Shown here in pieces: positions 1-4,874 of a stretch of 10,017 nt of DNA (positions are counted from its first letter, which is position 1; every line of letters begins with the position of its first letter). The translations under genes were made by a program, and so were the position numbers. The DNA comes from Gammaproteobacteria bacterium (GTDB taxonomy: Bacteria; Aquificota; Aquificia; Aquificales; QOAS01). Location: assembly GCA_003972855.1 (NCBI GenBank), contig QOAS01000087.1, positions 1 to 10,017 on the forward strand. The letters run 5' to 3'. Under the pieces are notes generated by a model. The model ran no database searches, was not told the origin of the DNA, and saw nothing but the letters and a program-made list of their open reading frames with translations.

Positions 1-135
1 CCCGGACTTTCCACCGAAGCCCGTCAAAAGCTAAAGAAGATAAAACCCCTAACGGTGGGACAGGCTTCAAGAATAGACGGGGTAACCCCCGCCCACATAA
101 CCGCCATACTCCTCTATTTGGGAAAGTTGGATTGA
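1..135 (+). CDS. mnmG: tRNA uridine-5-carboxymethylaminomethyl modification enzyme MnmG (GidA), C-terminal end
   Basis: Frame 1 is open from the window edge to a TGA at 133-135 and gives the last 44 residues of a protein. The segment PGLSTEARQKL, then KPLTVGQASRIDGVTPA, then a final helix ILLYLGK is the typical end of MnmG/GidA. MnmG is a cytosolic FAD protein that works with MnmE to install the (carboxymethyl)aminomethyl group on the wobble uridine of several tRNAs. This C-terminal helical domain is the part known to contact MnmE and tRNA. The start, FAD domain and upstream neighbours lie outside the window. No strong intrinsic terminator follows the stop; only a T/C-rich run is seen. In many bacteria mnmG lies close to the replication origin, which matters for the large non-coding region that follows. 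Confidence 0.93.
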   Translation, partial: PGLSTEARQKLKKIKPLTVGQASRIDGVTPAHITAILLYLGKLD

Positions 136-172
136 AGATTTTTACCCCCTTTTATTCAATTTTCATTTGTCT

Positions 173-184
173 CCAAACTTGACA
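173..184 (+). repeat. 12-bp direct repeat CCAAACTTGACA, copy 1
   Basis: CCAAACTTGACA occurs here and again, identically, at 470-481. A 10-bp inverted version of its end, TGTCAAGTTT, lies at 618-627. The repeat ends in a perfect -35-like TTGACA, but no good -10 hexamer follows at 16-18 bp in either copy, so it does not look like a simple promoter. It may be a protein-binding site; the function is unknown. Confidence 0.6.
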
Positions 185-304
185 AAAAGCTCAATAAATG
201 TCAAGTAGGTAATGTCAGGCTAAAAAATTGCAATCTCAAGCGGGTAGAGTGAAAAAACAATGTAAAAACCTTTTCGGTTTTCGCAATTTAACCCACAAAA
301 TGTT

Positions 305-327
305 TAAGTTGATTTTCCCTCAACTTA
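305..327. repeat. Short perfect hairpin (8-bp stem)
   Basis: TAAGTTGA (305-312) and TCAACTTA (320-327) are exact reverse complements around a 7-nt pyrimidine-rich loop. No T-run follows directly on either strand, so it is not a classical intrinsic terminator. It could be an operator-type palindrome or part of a longer RNA. Confidence 0.5.
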
Positions 328-469
328 GGTTGTCATTAATAAAAATGAATAACGATTTTGCTCGGAATAATGTTAGGGAAAACCAAAAATTTTACCGCTT
401 TGGGTAAATCTCTTTGGGTTTTTGTTAAGACATACACCCAACTATTGGGGTTGAAAATTAACCATTAAA

Positions 470-481
470 CCAAACTTGACA
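470..481 (+). repeat. 12-bp direct repeat CCAAACTTGACA, copy 2
   Basis: This copy is identical to the one at 173-184. Its TTGAC end is also the left arm of the inverted repeat described at 476-526, so the same bases take part in a direct and an inverted repeat. Confidence 0.6.
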
Positions 482-526
482 TCAAATTAATATCAACTTT
501 CTTGGTTTTGGTTCTATTAATGTCAA
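476..526. repeat. Interrupted inverted repeat, about 12 bp arms
   Basis: TTGAC (476-480) and ATTAATA (486-492) are reverse complements of GTCAA (522-526) and TATTAAT (515-521). The arms form a 12-bp stem with a 5-nt bulge and a 22-nt loop. A competing pairing of AAACCAA (467-473) with TTGGTTT (502-508) is also possible. No T-tract follows, so a terminator is unlikely; an AT-rich palindromic binding site or an alternative RNA fold are options. Confidence 0.45.
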
Positions 527-546
527 ACCATAAAGGGTTTTGAGGC

Positions 547-575
547 TTGACTTTAACCTCATTTTGTGGTATATA
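547..575 (+). promoter_or_regulatory. Sigma70-type promoter: TTGACT, 17 bp, TATATA
   Basis: TTGACT (547-552) and TATATA (570-575) each match the sigma70 consensus at 5 of 6 positions and are separated by the ideal 17 bp. Initiation is expected near 581-584. No protein gene starts downstream; the next thing is the rod-shaped hairpin at 610-705, which suggests that the promoter makes a non-coding RNA. This is the best-looking promoter in the window. Confidence 0.6.
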
Positions 576-580
576 GCTAA

Positions 581-715
581 ATTAAAAGTAGTGGTTGGCT
601 CCTTGGCAACCAAATAGTGTCAAGTTTCTCCAAACCCGCGTGGGAGTAGAGCAATCGTTCCTCTCCTACAGCGGTGCGGGTTTGAACAATATATATAACT
701 ATTTGTGGGGTTTTT
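581..715 (+). ncRNA. Candidate structured non-coding RNA, rod-shaped, 6S-RNA-like layout
   Basis: The segment begins where the promoter at 547-575 should initiate. First comes a small 5' hairpin with GGTTG (593-597) and CAACC (607-611) as arms. Then CAAATAGT (611-618) pairs exactly with ACTATTTG (698-705), and CAAACCCGC (631-639) pairs exactly with GCGGGTTTG (676-684). Between these two helices lies a nearly symmetrical internal loop of about 12 and 13 nt. Inside the second helix, 640-651 pairs imperfectly with 661-669 (CTCTCCTAC) below a short apical loop. A run of G then five T at 707-715 could mark the 3' end. A closing stem, a central bubble and a long apical arm is the general plan of 6S RNA, but the closing stem is short and I cannot align it to known 6S sequences. 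The boundaries are estimates. It could instead be a cis-regulatory leader or part of a CRISPR leader region. Confidence 0.4.
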
Positions 716-738
716 GAATTTTCAAATTAAGGTATAAT
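714..738 (+). promoter_or_regulatory. TATAAT promoter element just upstream of the CRISPR-like repeats
   Basis: A perfect -10 hexamer TATAAT lies at 733-738, 19 bp before the first CRISPR-like repeat. The -35 region is poor: TTGAAT at 714-719 is only 13 bp away, and the bases at 17 bp spacing are a T-run. Transcription would start near 745, placing the repeats at the beginning of the transcript, as expected of an array leader. Confidence 0.45.
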
Positions 739-757
739 GCGGACTTGAAAAGGTAGG

Positions 758-864
758 GTTGAAGTTAATGCCCGCTAAGTGCGGGATTGCGACATTGCCA
801 TAGTCCCTGAATATCACATAGTCGTCTTTTATTTGTGTTGAAGTTAATGCCCGCTAAAGCGGGG
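758..864 (+). CRISPR. Two-repeat, one-spacer CRISPR-like mini-array with degenerate terminal repeat
   Basis: Repeat 1 (758-793, 36 nt) begins GTTGAAGTTAATGCCCGC, has a CCCGC/GCGGG stem at 771-775 and 781-785, and ends GGGATTGCGAC. Repeat 2 starts at 837 and is identical over its first 21 nt. Its stem is CCCGCT/AGCGGG (850-855, 858-863), after which similarity stops. The spacer is 43 nt (794-836). The layout GTTG..., a stem near the 3' end, and an 8-nt tail ATTGCGAC resembles repeats of type I/III systems ending in ATTGAAAC, where that tail becomes the crRNA 5' tag. The leader with TATAAT on the left and a decayed 3' end on the last repeat both fit left-to-right orientation. No cas gene is in the window, so it would be an orphan or remnant array. 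It could alternatively be two copies of a small palindromic element. Confidence 0.55.
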
Positions 865-879
865 TTCTTTCTTTCTTTA
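850..879 (+). terminator. Possible intrinsic terminator formed by the second repeat
   Basis: The perfect CCCGCT/AGCGGG stem (850-855 with 858-863) is followed by a pyrimidine run made of TTC and repeated TTTC units (865-878). A G/C-rich hairpin plus a U-rich tail could stop the transcript that begins near 745. The tail is interrupted by C residues, so efficiency is doubtful. Confidence 0.35.
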
Positions 880-889
880 GTGCGGAAAC

Positions 890-941
890 AAAACACTTAG
901 GTGGAAAAATTTGCGAGGTTTACACCATTTTTGTGTTTTTT
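890..941 (+). terminator. Interrupted hairpin followed by T-run
   Basis: AAAACAC (890-896) pairs with GTGTTTT (933-939), and GGTG (900-903) with CACC (923-926), with internal mismatched bases and a 19-nt loop. The right arm runs into six T at 936-941. This would work as a weak plus-strand terminator behind the CRISPR-like element. On the minus strand it lies downstream of fluC but lacks a following T-run. Confidence 0.3.
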
Positions 942-983
942 CGTTATAAAAAACGAAGCCAAAAAGTTGGAAAAGACCTCTAA

Positions 984-1358
984 TTACCCCGCCAAGGTTC
1001 TCGCCAAAACTATACCCAAAATTGTTGCTGTAAAACAGAGTAAATTGGTAACCAATACATAGCCCAACGCCTTAAGCCAATAACCTTGGGAGATTAAAAA
1101 AACGGTTTCGTAACTAAAGGAGGAAAAGGTTGTAAATGCACCCAAAAAGCCTACAACGAAAAAAGCCTTGCTTTGAGGGGGCAAAAGTAGGTGTTCCAAA
1201 AAGTAGTGTATAAAAAACCCGATAATAAAGCTACCCACCACATTGACCGTTAGAGTTCCAAGGGGAAAGGCGACACCCGTCTTTTTTTGAACATAGGTGG
1301 CAACCAAATACCTCAAGACCGCTCCTATTGAACCTCCTAAGGCTACCCACACCCACAC
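984..1358 (-). CDS. fluC: Fluoride ion channel FluC (CrcB family)
   Basis: The protein has 124 residues, normal for this family, and is almost entirely hydrophobic with four predicted membrane spans. Family signatures seen are GGSIGAVLRY (8-17), PLGTLTVNVVGSF (32-44, containing the conserved Asn39) and GFLGAFTTFSSFSYE (70-84), which supplies the phenylalanines and TTFS segment of the fluoride pathway. FluC works as an antiparallel dual-topology dimer in the inner membrane and lets fluoride leave the cytoplasm. The start is a GTG at 1358; an in-frame stop lies four codons upstream, and a second GTG at 1354 could also serve. No Shine-Dalgarno is seen. The gene is divergent from hemY across 27 bp, so there is no room for the fluoride riboswitch often found before fluC. 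Only one copy is seen, consistent with a homodimer. Confidence 0.93.
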   Translation of the reverse strand: MWVWVALGGSIGAVLRYLVATYVQKKTGVAFPLGTLTVNVVGSFIIGFFIHYFLEHLLLPPQSKAFFVVGFLGAFTTFSSFSYETVFLISQGYWLKALGYVLVTNLLCFTATILGIVLARTLAG

Positions 1359-1385
1359 AAAGGGGAGTTATTTTATAGCTTTTGT
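1359..1385. promoter_or_regulatory. 27-bp divergent intergenic region between fluC and hemY
   Basis: Both genes must be transcribed from, or across, these 27 bp. Read on minus, the sequence contains TATAAAAT (overlapping TATAAA and TAAAAT hexamers) about 11 nt before the fluC GTG. Read on plus, TTTTAT (1371-1376) is 9 nt before the hemY ATG. Both positions would give mRNAs with almost no leader. No Shine-Dalgarno lies at a useful distance; GGGGAG (1362-1367) is 18 nt from the ATG. The -35 elements would fall inside the opposite gene and are not convincing. Confidence 0.4.
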
Positions 1386-2675
1386 ATGACCTACGATGTA
1401 ATAGTTGTAGGCGGTGGCATTACGGGGTTGGTTACCTCCTTTTACCTGACACTAAGGGGCAGAAGGGTTTTGCTTTTGGAAAAAAACTCCCGATGGGGTG
1501 GAAATATAAAAACCTATTCCGACAATAGTTACATCTTTGAAGAGGGACCCCAAACGATTTTGGCAAACACCTCCGCCATTTGGGATTTGATAAGGAGGTT
1601 AAACGCACCCGTTTGTAAGGCTGACCCTTCTTCCCGACTTAGGTTTATCTACAAAAGGGGGAGACTAATACCCATTCCGCTAAAGCCGTGGGAATTTTTT
1701 ACCTCTCCGCTGGTGGGTTTTAAAGCAAAGGTAAAACTCCTTAAGGAGTTTTTTGTTAAACCTCCCCAAAAGGAGGACGAAAGCGTAGCGGAATTTACCC
1801 TACGCCACTTTGGGGAGGAGTTTTTAAAGTATTTTGTCCAACCCTTTGTGTCGGGAATATACGCGGGAGAAGCCCGAAAGCTCAGCGTCCGCTACGCCTT
1901 CCCAAAGCTATACGAAATGGAAAGGCGCTACGGCTCGCTCTTAAAAGCCTTTTTAAAGGAGAAAAGGGTAGCCCCGAAGGGGGAATTAATCTCCTTTGCG
2001 GGGGGACTTTCAACCTTAGTAAAACTCCTTGCGGAAAGGATAAAGGAAAAGAGACTTCAAACGGAAGTTCTAAGTTTGGAAAAAAGCGGAAACCTCTATA
2101 GGGTAAGGACAAATGCTGGCAACTTCTACGGTAGGAAGGTGGTTTTGACCACCCCCGCCTATGTAACCGCCAAAATTTTGGAGAAAATTTTCCCACCCGC
2201 AAAGGGGTTTGAAAATATTACTTATCCGCGGGTGGCGGTGGTTTTGCTAAGCTTTCCCAAAGTAGGTTTAAGGGGTTTCGGATTTTTAACCGCGGAGGGT
2301 CTAAGGATTTTGGGTGCAATCTTTGTGAGTTCCCTATTTTCCGACCGATGTCCACCCGCGGAGGATTGTGTCAGCGTCTTCCTTTGCGGTGAAACCCAAA
2401 GGGAAGTTTGCCAACGGGGGAAAGAAGAAATCTTGAAAATAGCAAAGGAGGAGATTAAAAAGGTATTTCCCCGAATAGGGGAGTTTAAGTTTGAAAAGGT
2501 AACCCTTTGGGAGAAATCCATACCCCAATACACCTTGGGATATGAAAAGTTTTACAAAATAGAGGAGGAACTAAGAAAGAAAGAACCCAACCTCGTTATA
2601 GCGGGTAACTTTTTGGGGGGAAGCTCGCTCGCCAAGTGTATAGAAAAGGGTAAAAAATTGGGCGAAACCCTTTAA
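1386..2675 (+). CDS. hemY: Protoporphyrinogen oxidase, HemY/PPOX type
   Basis: The protein has 429 residues, close to the 430-480 usual for bacterial HemY-type PPOX. The N-terminus is a classical FAD-binding Rossmann motif: VIVVGGGITGL (5-15), followed by VLLLEKNSRWGG, where the Glu binds the FAD ribose. A second FAD contact typical of the family is near the C-terminus: NLVIAGNFLGGSSLAKCIEKG. The middle contains FVQPFVSGIYAG, a recognisable PPOX segment. The enzyme removes six electrons from protoporphyrinogen IX to give protoporphyrin IX, the penultimate step of heme synthesis, usually at the cytoplasmic membrane face and with oxygen as acceptor. The start is the ATG at 1386; no Shine-Dalgarno precedes it. 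A DedA-type gene follows after 12 bp, suggesting co-transcription. Other amine-oxidase-like flavoproteins are less likely, given length and motif positions. Confidence 0.88.
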   Translation: MTYDVIVVGGGITGLVTSFYLTLRGRRVLLLEKNSRWGGNIKTYSDNSYIFEEGPQTILANTSAIWDLIRRLNAPVCKADPSSRLRFIYKRGRLIPIPLKPWEFFTSPLVGFKAKVKLLKEFFVKPPQKEDESVAEFTLRHFGEEFLKYFVQPFVSGIYAGEARKLSVRYAFPKLYEMERRYGSLLKAFLKEKRVAPKGELISFAGGLSTLVKLLAERIKEKRLQTEVLSLEKSGNLYRVRTNAGNFYGRKVVLTTPAYVTAKILEKIFPPAKGFENITYPRVAVVLLSFPKVGLRGFGFLTAEGLRILGAIFVSSLFSDRCPPAEDCVSVFLCGETQREVCQRGKEEILKIAKEEIKKVFPRIGEFKFEKVTLWEKSIPQYTLGYEKFYKIEEELRKKEPNLVIAGNFLGGSSLAKCIEKGKKLGETL

Positions 2676-2687
2676 CATAACCCGATA

Positions 2688-3170
2688 ATGCTTGAAGGAT
2701 TTATACCACCCGAGTGGATAGATACCGCCAAAGAGTTTGTTAAAGACTACGGCTATTTGGCACTCTTCGTTATCTCCTTTACCGAGGCATTTATTAACCC
2801 TATAGTGCCTTACATCTTTATAGCGGGCGCCCACTATTTCGGTTTAGACCTTTGGCTGTCCGCCATTATCGCCTATATAGGAAACCTTTTAGGTGCGGGT
2901 TTCACCTACTACCTCGGGAAGTATTTGGGCGAAAAGTGGGGTAAAAAGATTCTCGGAGAAAAGCTTTACTTAAAAGGTGAAACTCTTTTTAACCGCTACG
3001 GTTTTTGGGCGGTTATTATCGGAGAACCCTTTAAGTTGGTCTGTTGGTTAGGGGGTATTTTCCAAATGGAGTTTTTCCGATATATACTCGCTACCGCCAT
3101 AGGTAGGGGTGTGAGAATTTTCGGATTCACCCTTTTGGTGCAGTTGGGTATAGACCTCCTTTCAAAGTGA
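2688..3170 (+). CDS. DedA/YqaA-type (VTT domain) inner-membrane protein
   Basis: A 160-residue hydrophobic protein with several membrane spans. Features of the DedA/SNARE-associated (VTT) superfamily, YqaA branch, are: a Glu and Pro-rich first re-entrant segment FTEAFINPIVPYIF (31-44), a GNLLGAGFTYYLGKYLGE segment where one helix ends in a conserved glycine-rich turn, and a second Pro-containing hairpin NRYGFWAVIIGEPFKLVCWLGG. Members of the wider superfamily move lipids such as undecaprenyl phosphate or phosphatidylethanolamine; the role of short YqaA-like members is not settled. It begins 12 bp after hemY, without a Shine-Dalgarno, and is probably in the same transcript. Its last 9 bp overlap the end of the convergent Mut7-C gene. 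The substrate cannot be told from sequence. Confidence 0.8.
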   Translation: MLEGFIPPEWIDTAKEFVKDYGYLALFVISFTEAFINPIVPYIFIAGAHYFGLDLWLSAIIAYIGNLLGAGFTYYLGKYLGEKWGKKILGEKLYLKGETLFNRYGFWAVIIGEPFKLVCWLGGIFQMEFFRYILATAIGRGVRIFGFTLLVQLGIDLLSK

Positions 3171-3653
3171 GTTGAAAAGGTCTCCGCAACGCAACTTTAA
3201 TTGTTTCAGGGTTTTTTTCATCAACCTTTTGTGTCCACCCTCCCAATATACCTTTCCGCAGAAGGGACAAATTGTGAAGTTTTTTCCACACCTTAAAGCC
3301 CCTTCGGGGATTTTACCCTTTACCTCCTCGGGAGTTACGGGTTTTAGCTTACCCAAACAGAGGGGGCAGTAATTGAGCGACAAGTTGGGTTTTAGGTTAA
3401 AGTGTTTTAAGACCATACAGAGTTGGGTTTTCCAATCCTCCCAATTGGGGAGAATTAGGTATTCAACCTTCAGGTTTTTAAGGGTTTTTTCAAGCCTTCG
3501 GGAGGTTGTTAAAACCTTACACCTTCCACCCGTGCAGAGGGAAATTTCCTTTTTGGTCAGTTTTGTAACCACCTTTGTTGGATACCCAAAAAGGGTGAGC
3601 CAAAGGGCAACCCTACTTAGGTGGGTTTGGGTTAAAAAGAGGGGATTTTCCAT
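3162..3653 (-). CDS. Mut7-C (DUF82-type) protein with zinc ribbon; acidic PIN-like residues replaced
   Basis: A 163-residue protein. The C-terminal half is a clear Mut7-C zinc ribbon: NYCPLCLGKLKPV with Cys96 and Cys99, then ICPFCGKVYWEGGHKRLM with Cys129 and Cys132 and the diagnostic KVYW-GGH. The N-terminal half fits the PIN-like part: HLSRVALWLTLFGYPT (11-26) matches the usual LGRLARWLRLLGYDT, and KVLTTSRRLEK matches LLTRDRxL. In the family, aspartates lie before the first motif, after GY and in TRD. Here those positions read Thr/Gln, Pro and Ser. So the proposed RNase activity may be lost while the metal-binding tail is intact. The ATG at 3653 is directly preceded by AAGG, too close for a standard Shine-Dalgarno. 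It is divergent from trpB by 17 bp and its 3' end overlaps the DedA gene. Confidence 0.75.
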   Translation of the reverse strand: MENPLFLTQTHLSRVALWLTLFGYPTKVVTKLTKKEISLCTGGRCKVLTTSRRLEKTLKNLKVEYLILPNWEDWKTQLCMVLKHFNLKPNLSLNYCPLCLGKLKPVTPEEVKGKIPEGALRCGKNFTICPFCGKVYWEGGHKRLMKKTLKQLKLRCGDLFNSL

Positions 3654-3656
3654 CCT

Positions 3657-3662
3657 TAAAAT
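3657..3662 (+). promoter_or_regulatory. TAAAAT box 8 nt before the trpB ATG
   Basis: TAAAAT matches TATAAT at 5 of 6 positions and sits 8 nt from the ATG, so a transcript would carry only one or two leader bases. The same hexamer with the same 8-nt spacing precedes hisB. No recognisable -35 is found at 16-18 bp. It overlaps the upstream edge of the divergent Mut7-C gene. Confidence 0.35.
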
Positions 3663-3670
3663 TGTTCAAT

Positions 3671-4873
3671 ATGTCTAATAATTTACCCGACGAAAGGGGA
3701 TATTTCGGAGACTTCGGGGGGAGATTCGTTCCCGAAACCCTAATGGACGCTTTGGAAAAATTAGAGGAGGAATACAAAAAGGCAAAAAACGACCCCAAGT
3801 TTTGGGAAACTTACGAATACTACCTTAGGGAGTATGTGGGAAGACCCACCCCTTTGCAGTTTGCCCAAAGACTGACCAAATATATAGGCGGGGCAAAAAT
3901 TTACCTAAAGAGGGAAGACCTAAACCACACCGGCGCCCACAAAATTAACAATACCGTAGGACAAGCACTCCTTACCCTCCGTATGGGCAAAAAAAGGGTT
4001 ATAGCGGAAACGGGTGCGGGACAGCACGGGGTTGCAACCGCCACCGCCGCCGCACTCTTCGGGCTGGAGTGCGTCGTTTACATGGGAGAGGAGGACGCCC
4101 GCAGGCAAGCGCTAAATGTCTTCAGAATGGAGCTTTTGGGTGCAAAGGTTGAGGTGGTAAAAAAGGGTTCAAGGACACTAAAAGATGCCATAAACGAAGC
4201 CCTGCGGGATTGGGTTACCAATGTGGAAACCACCCATTACATAATAGGTTCGGTAGTGGGACCCCACCCCTTCCCCGAAATTGTAAGGGACTTTCAAAGC
4301 GTAATAGGGAGGGAAACAAAAAAACAAATTTTGGAAAAGGAGGGGAGACTTCCCGACGCCATAGTGGCTTGTGTCGGAGGCGGAAGCAACGCCATGGGTA
4401 TTTTCTATCCCTTTATAGAAGATAGGGAGGTGCGTTTGATAGGGGTGGAAGCGGGGGGAAGGGGGTTGGATAGCGGACAGCACGCGGCATCTCTGCTAAG
4501 GGGTTCGGTAGGAGTTTTGCACGGTATGAAGAGTTACTTCCTCCAAAGCGAAGAGGGACAAATACTGACCACCCACTCCATCTCCGCGGGACTGGATTAT
4601 CCCGGTGTGGGACCCGAACACGCGTGGCTAAAAGAAACGGGAAGGGCGGAATACATAAGCGCAACCGACGAAGAAGCCTTGGAAGGCTTTAAACTCCTTT
4701 CCAAGACCGAAGGTATTATCCCCGCCCTTGAAAGCGCCCACGCGGTAATAAAGGCGGTTGAAATAGCGAGGGAAATAGGAAAGGACGGAATAGTCGTAAT
4801 AAACCTTTCGGGAAGGGGAGACAAAGACGTGAGAAGCGTTATGGAACACTTAGGATGGAAGTTTGAAATTTAA
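3671..4873 (+). CDS. trpB: Tryptophan synthase beta chain (TrpB1 type)
   Basis: A 400-residue PLP enzyme, the normal size. It joins indole with L-serine to give tryptophan, normally as an alpha2-beta2 complex with TrpA in the cytosol. Visible motifs: RGYFGDFGGRFVPETLM near the start, the PLP lysine in KREDLNHTGAHKINN (Lys91), the catalytic Glu113 in AETGAGQHG, the phosphate-binding loop VGGGSNAMG, and GIIPALESAHA near the end. The short N-terminus and these sequences put it in the common TrpB1 class that pairs with TrpA, not the longer TrpB2 class. I chose the ATG at 3671; a TTG three codons earlier is possible but adds no conserved residue. No Shine-Dalgarno is visible. No trpA or other trp gene is adjacent, so it is an orphan locus here. 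The stop is 1 bp from the convergent rnhB stop. Confidence 0.97.
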   Translation: MSNNLPDERGYFGDFGGRFVPETLMDALEKLEEEYKKAKNDPKFWETYEYYLREYVGRPTPLQFAQRLTKYIGGAKIYLKREDLNHTGAHKINNTVGQALLTLRMGKKRVIAETGAGQHGVATATAAALFGLECVVYMGEEDARRQALNVFRMELLGAKVEVVKKGSRTLKDAINEALRDWVTNVETTHYIIGSVVGPHPFPEIVRDFQSVIGRETKKQILEKEGRLPDAIVACVGGGSNAMGIFYPFIEDREVRLIGVEAGGRGLDSGQHAASLLRGSVGVLHGMKSYFLQSEEGQILTTHSISAGLDYPGVGPEHAWLKETGRAEYISATDEEALEGFKLLSKTEGIIPALESAHAVIKAVEIAREIGKDGIVVINLSGRGDKDVRSVMEHLGWKFEI

Positions 4874-4874
4874 C

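Larger units (their letters stand above)
136..983. other. Large AT-rich non-coding region with repeats, promoters, candidate RNA and CRISPR-like element
   Basis: No reading frame here looks like a real protein; the longest plus-strand one noticed (300-407, 35 codons) has no Shine-Dalgarno and an unremarkable composition. The neighbouring genes are separated by 0-60 bp or overlap, so a gap of about 850 bp is exceptional. It is visibly richer in A and T than the genes and holds several inverted repeats, a repeated 12-mer, two promoter-like signals, a long rod-shaped hairpin and a two-repeat CRISPR-like element, each listed separately. It lies just downstream of mnmG. That it is a regulatory/RNA region, possibly even an origin of replication, is inference. 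Confidence 0.8.

Noticed and set aside
179..184. TTGACA as a promoter -35 (also at 476-481)
   Set aside because: No -10-like hexamer at 16-18 bp downstream of either copy; more likely part of the repeated 12-mer.
226..246. Possible CRISPR anti-repeat (TTGCAATCTCAAGCGGG), which would suggest a tracrRNA
   Set aside because: Only GCAATC and GCGGG match the reverse complement of the repeat, with the middle missing; this is too little for a guide-pairing anti-repeat.
300..407. 35-codon plus-strand frame (starts MFKLIFPQ, ends KFYRFG) in the non-coding region
   Set aside because: No Shine-Dalgarno, low-complexity A/T-driven composition, and it runs across the perfect hairpin at 305-327. Nothing recognisable in the product. 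It could be revisited if conserved in relatives.
631..684. A tRNA or SRP RNA in the hairpin segment
   Set aside because: There is no cloverleaf: GCGGGTTTGAA looks a little like a T arm but has no acceptor partner and no CCA end. The conserved SRP tetraloop and internal loop sequences are absent.
941..957. TCGTTATAAAAAACGA hairpin as a fluC terminator
   Set aside because: The stem is short and A/T-rich, and the minus-strand continuation is A-rich instead of a T-run.
3172..3678. Two plus-strand frames (3172-3372 and 3373-3678) opposite the Mut7-C gene
   Set aside because: They are antisense shadows: the minus strand has a recognisable zinc-ribbon family there, whereas these products have no known motif and odd composition.
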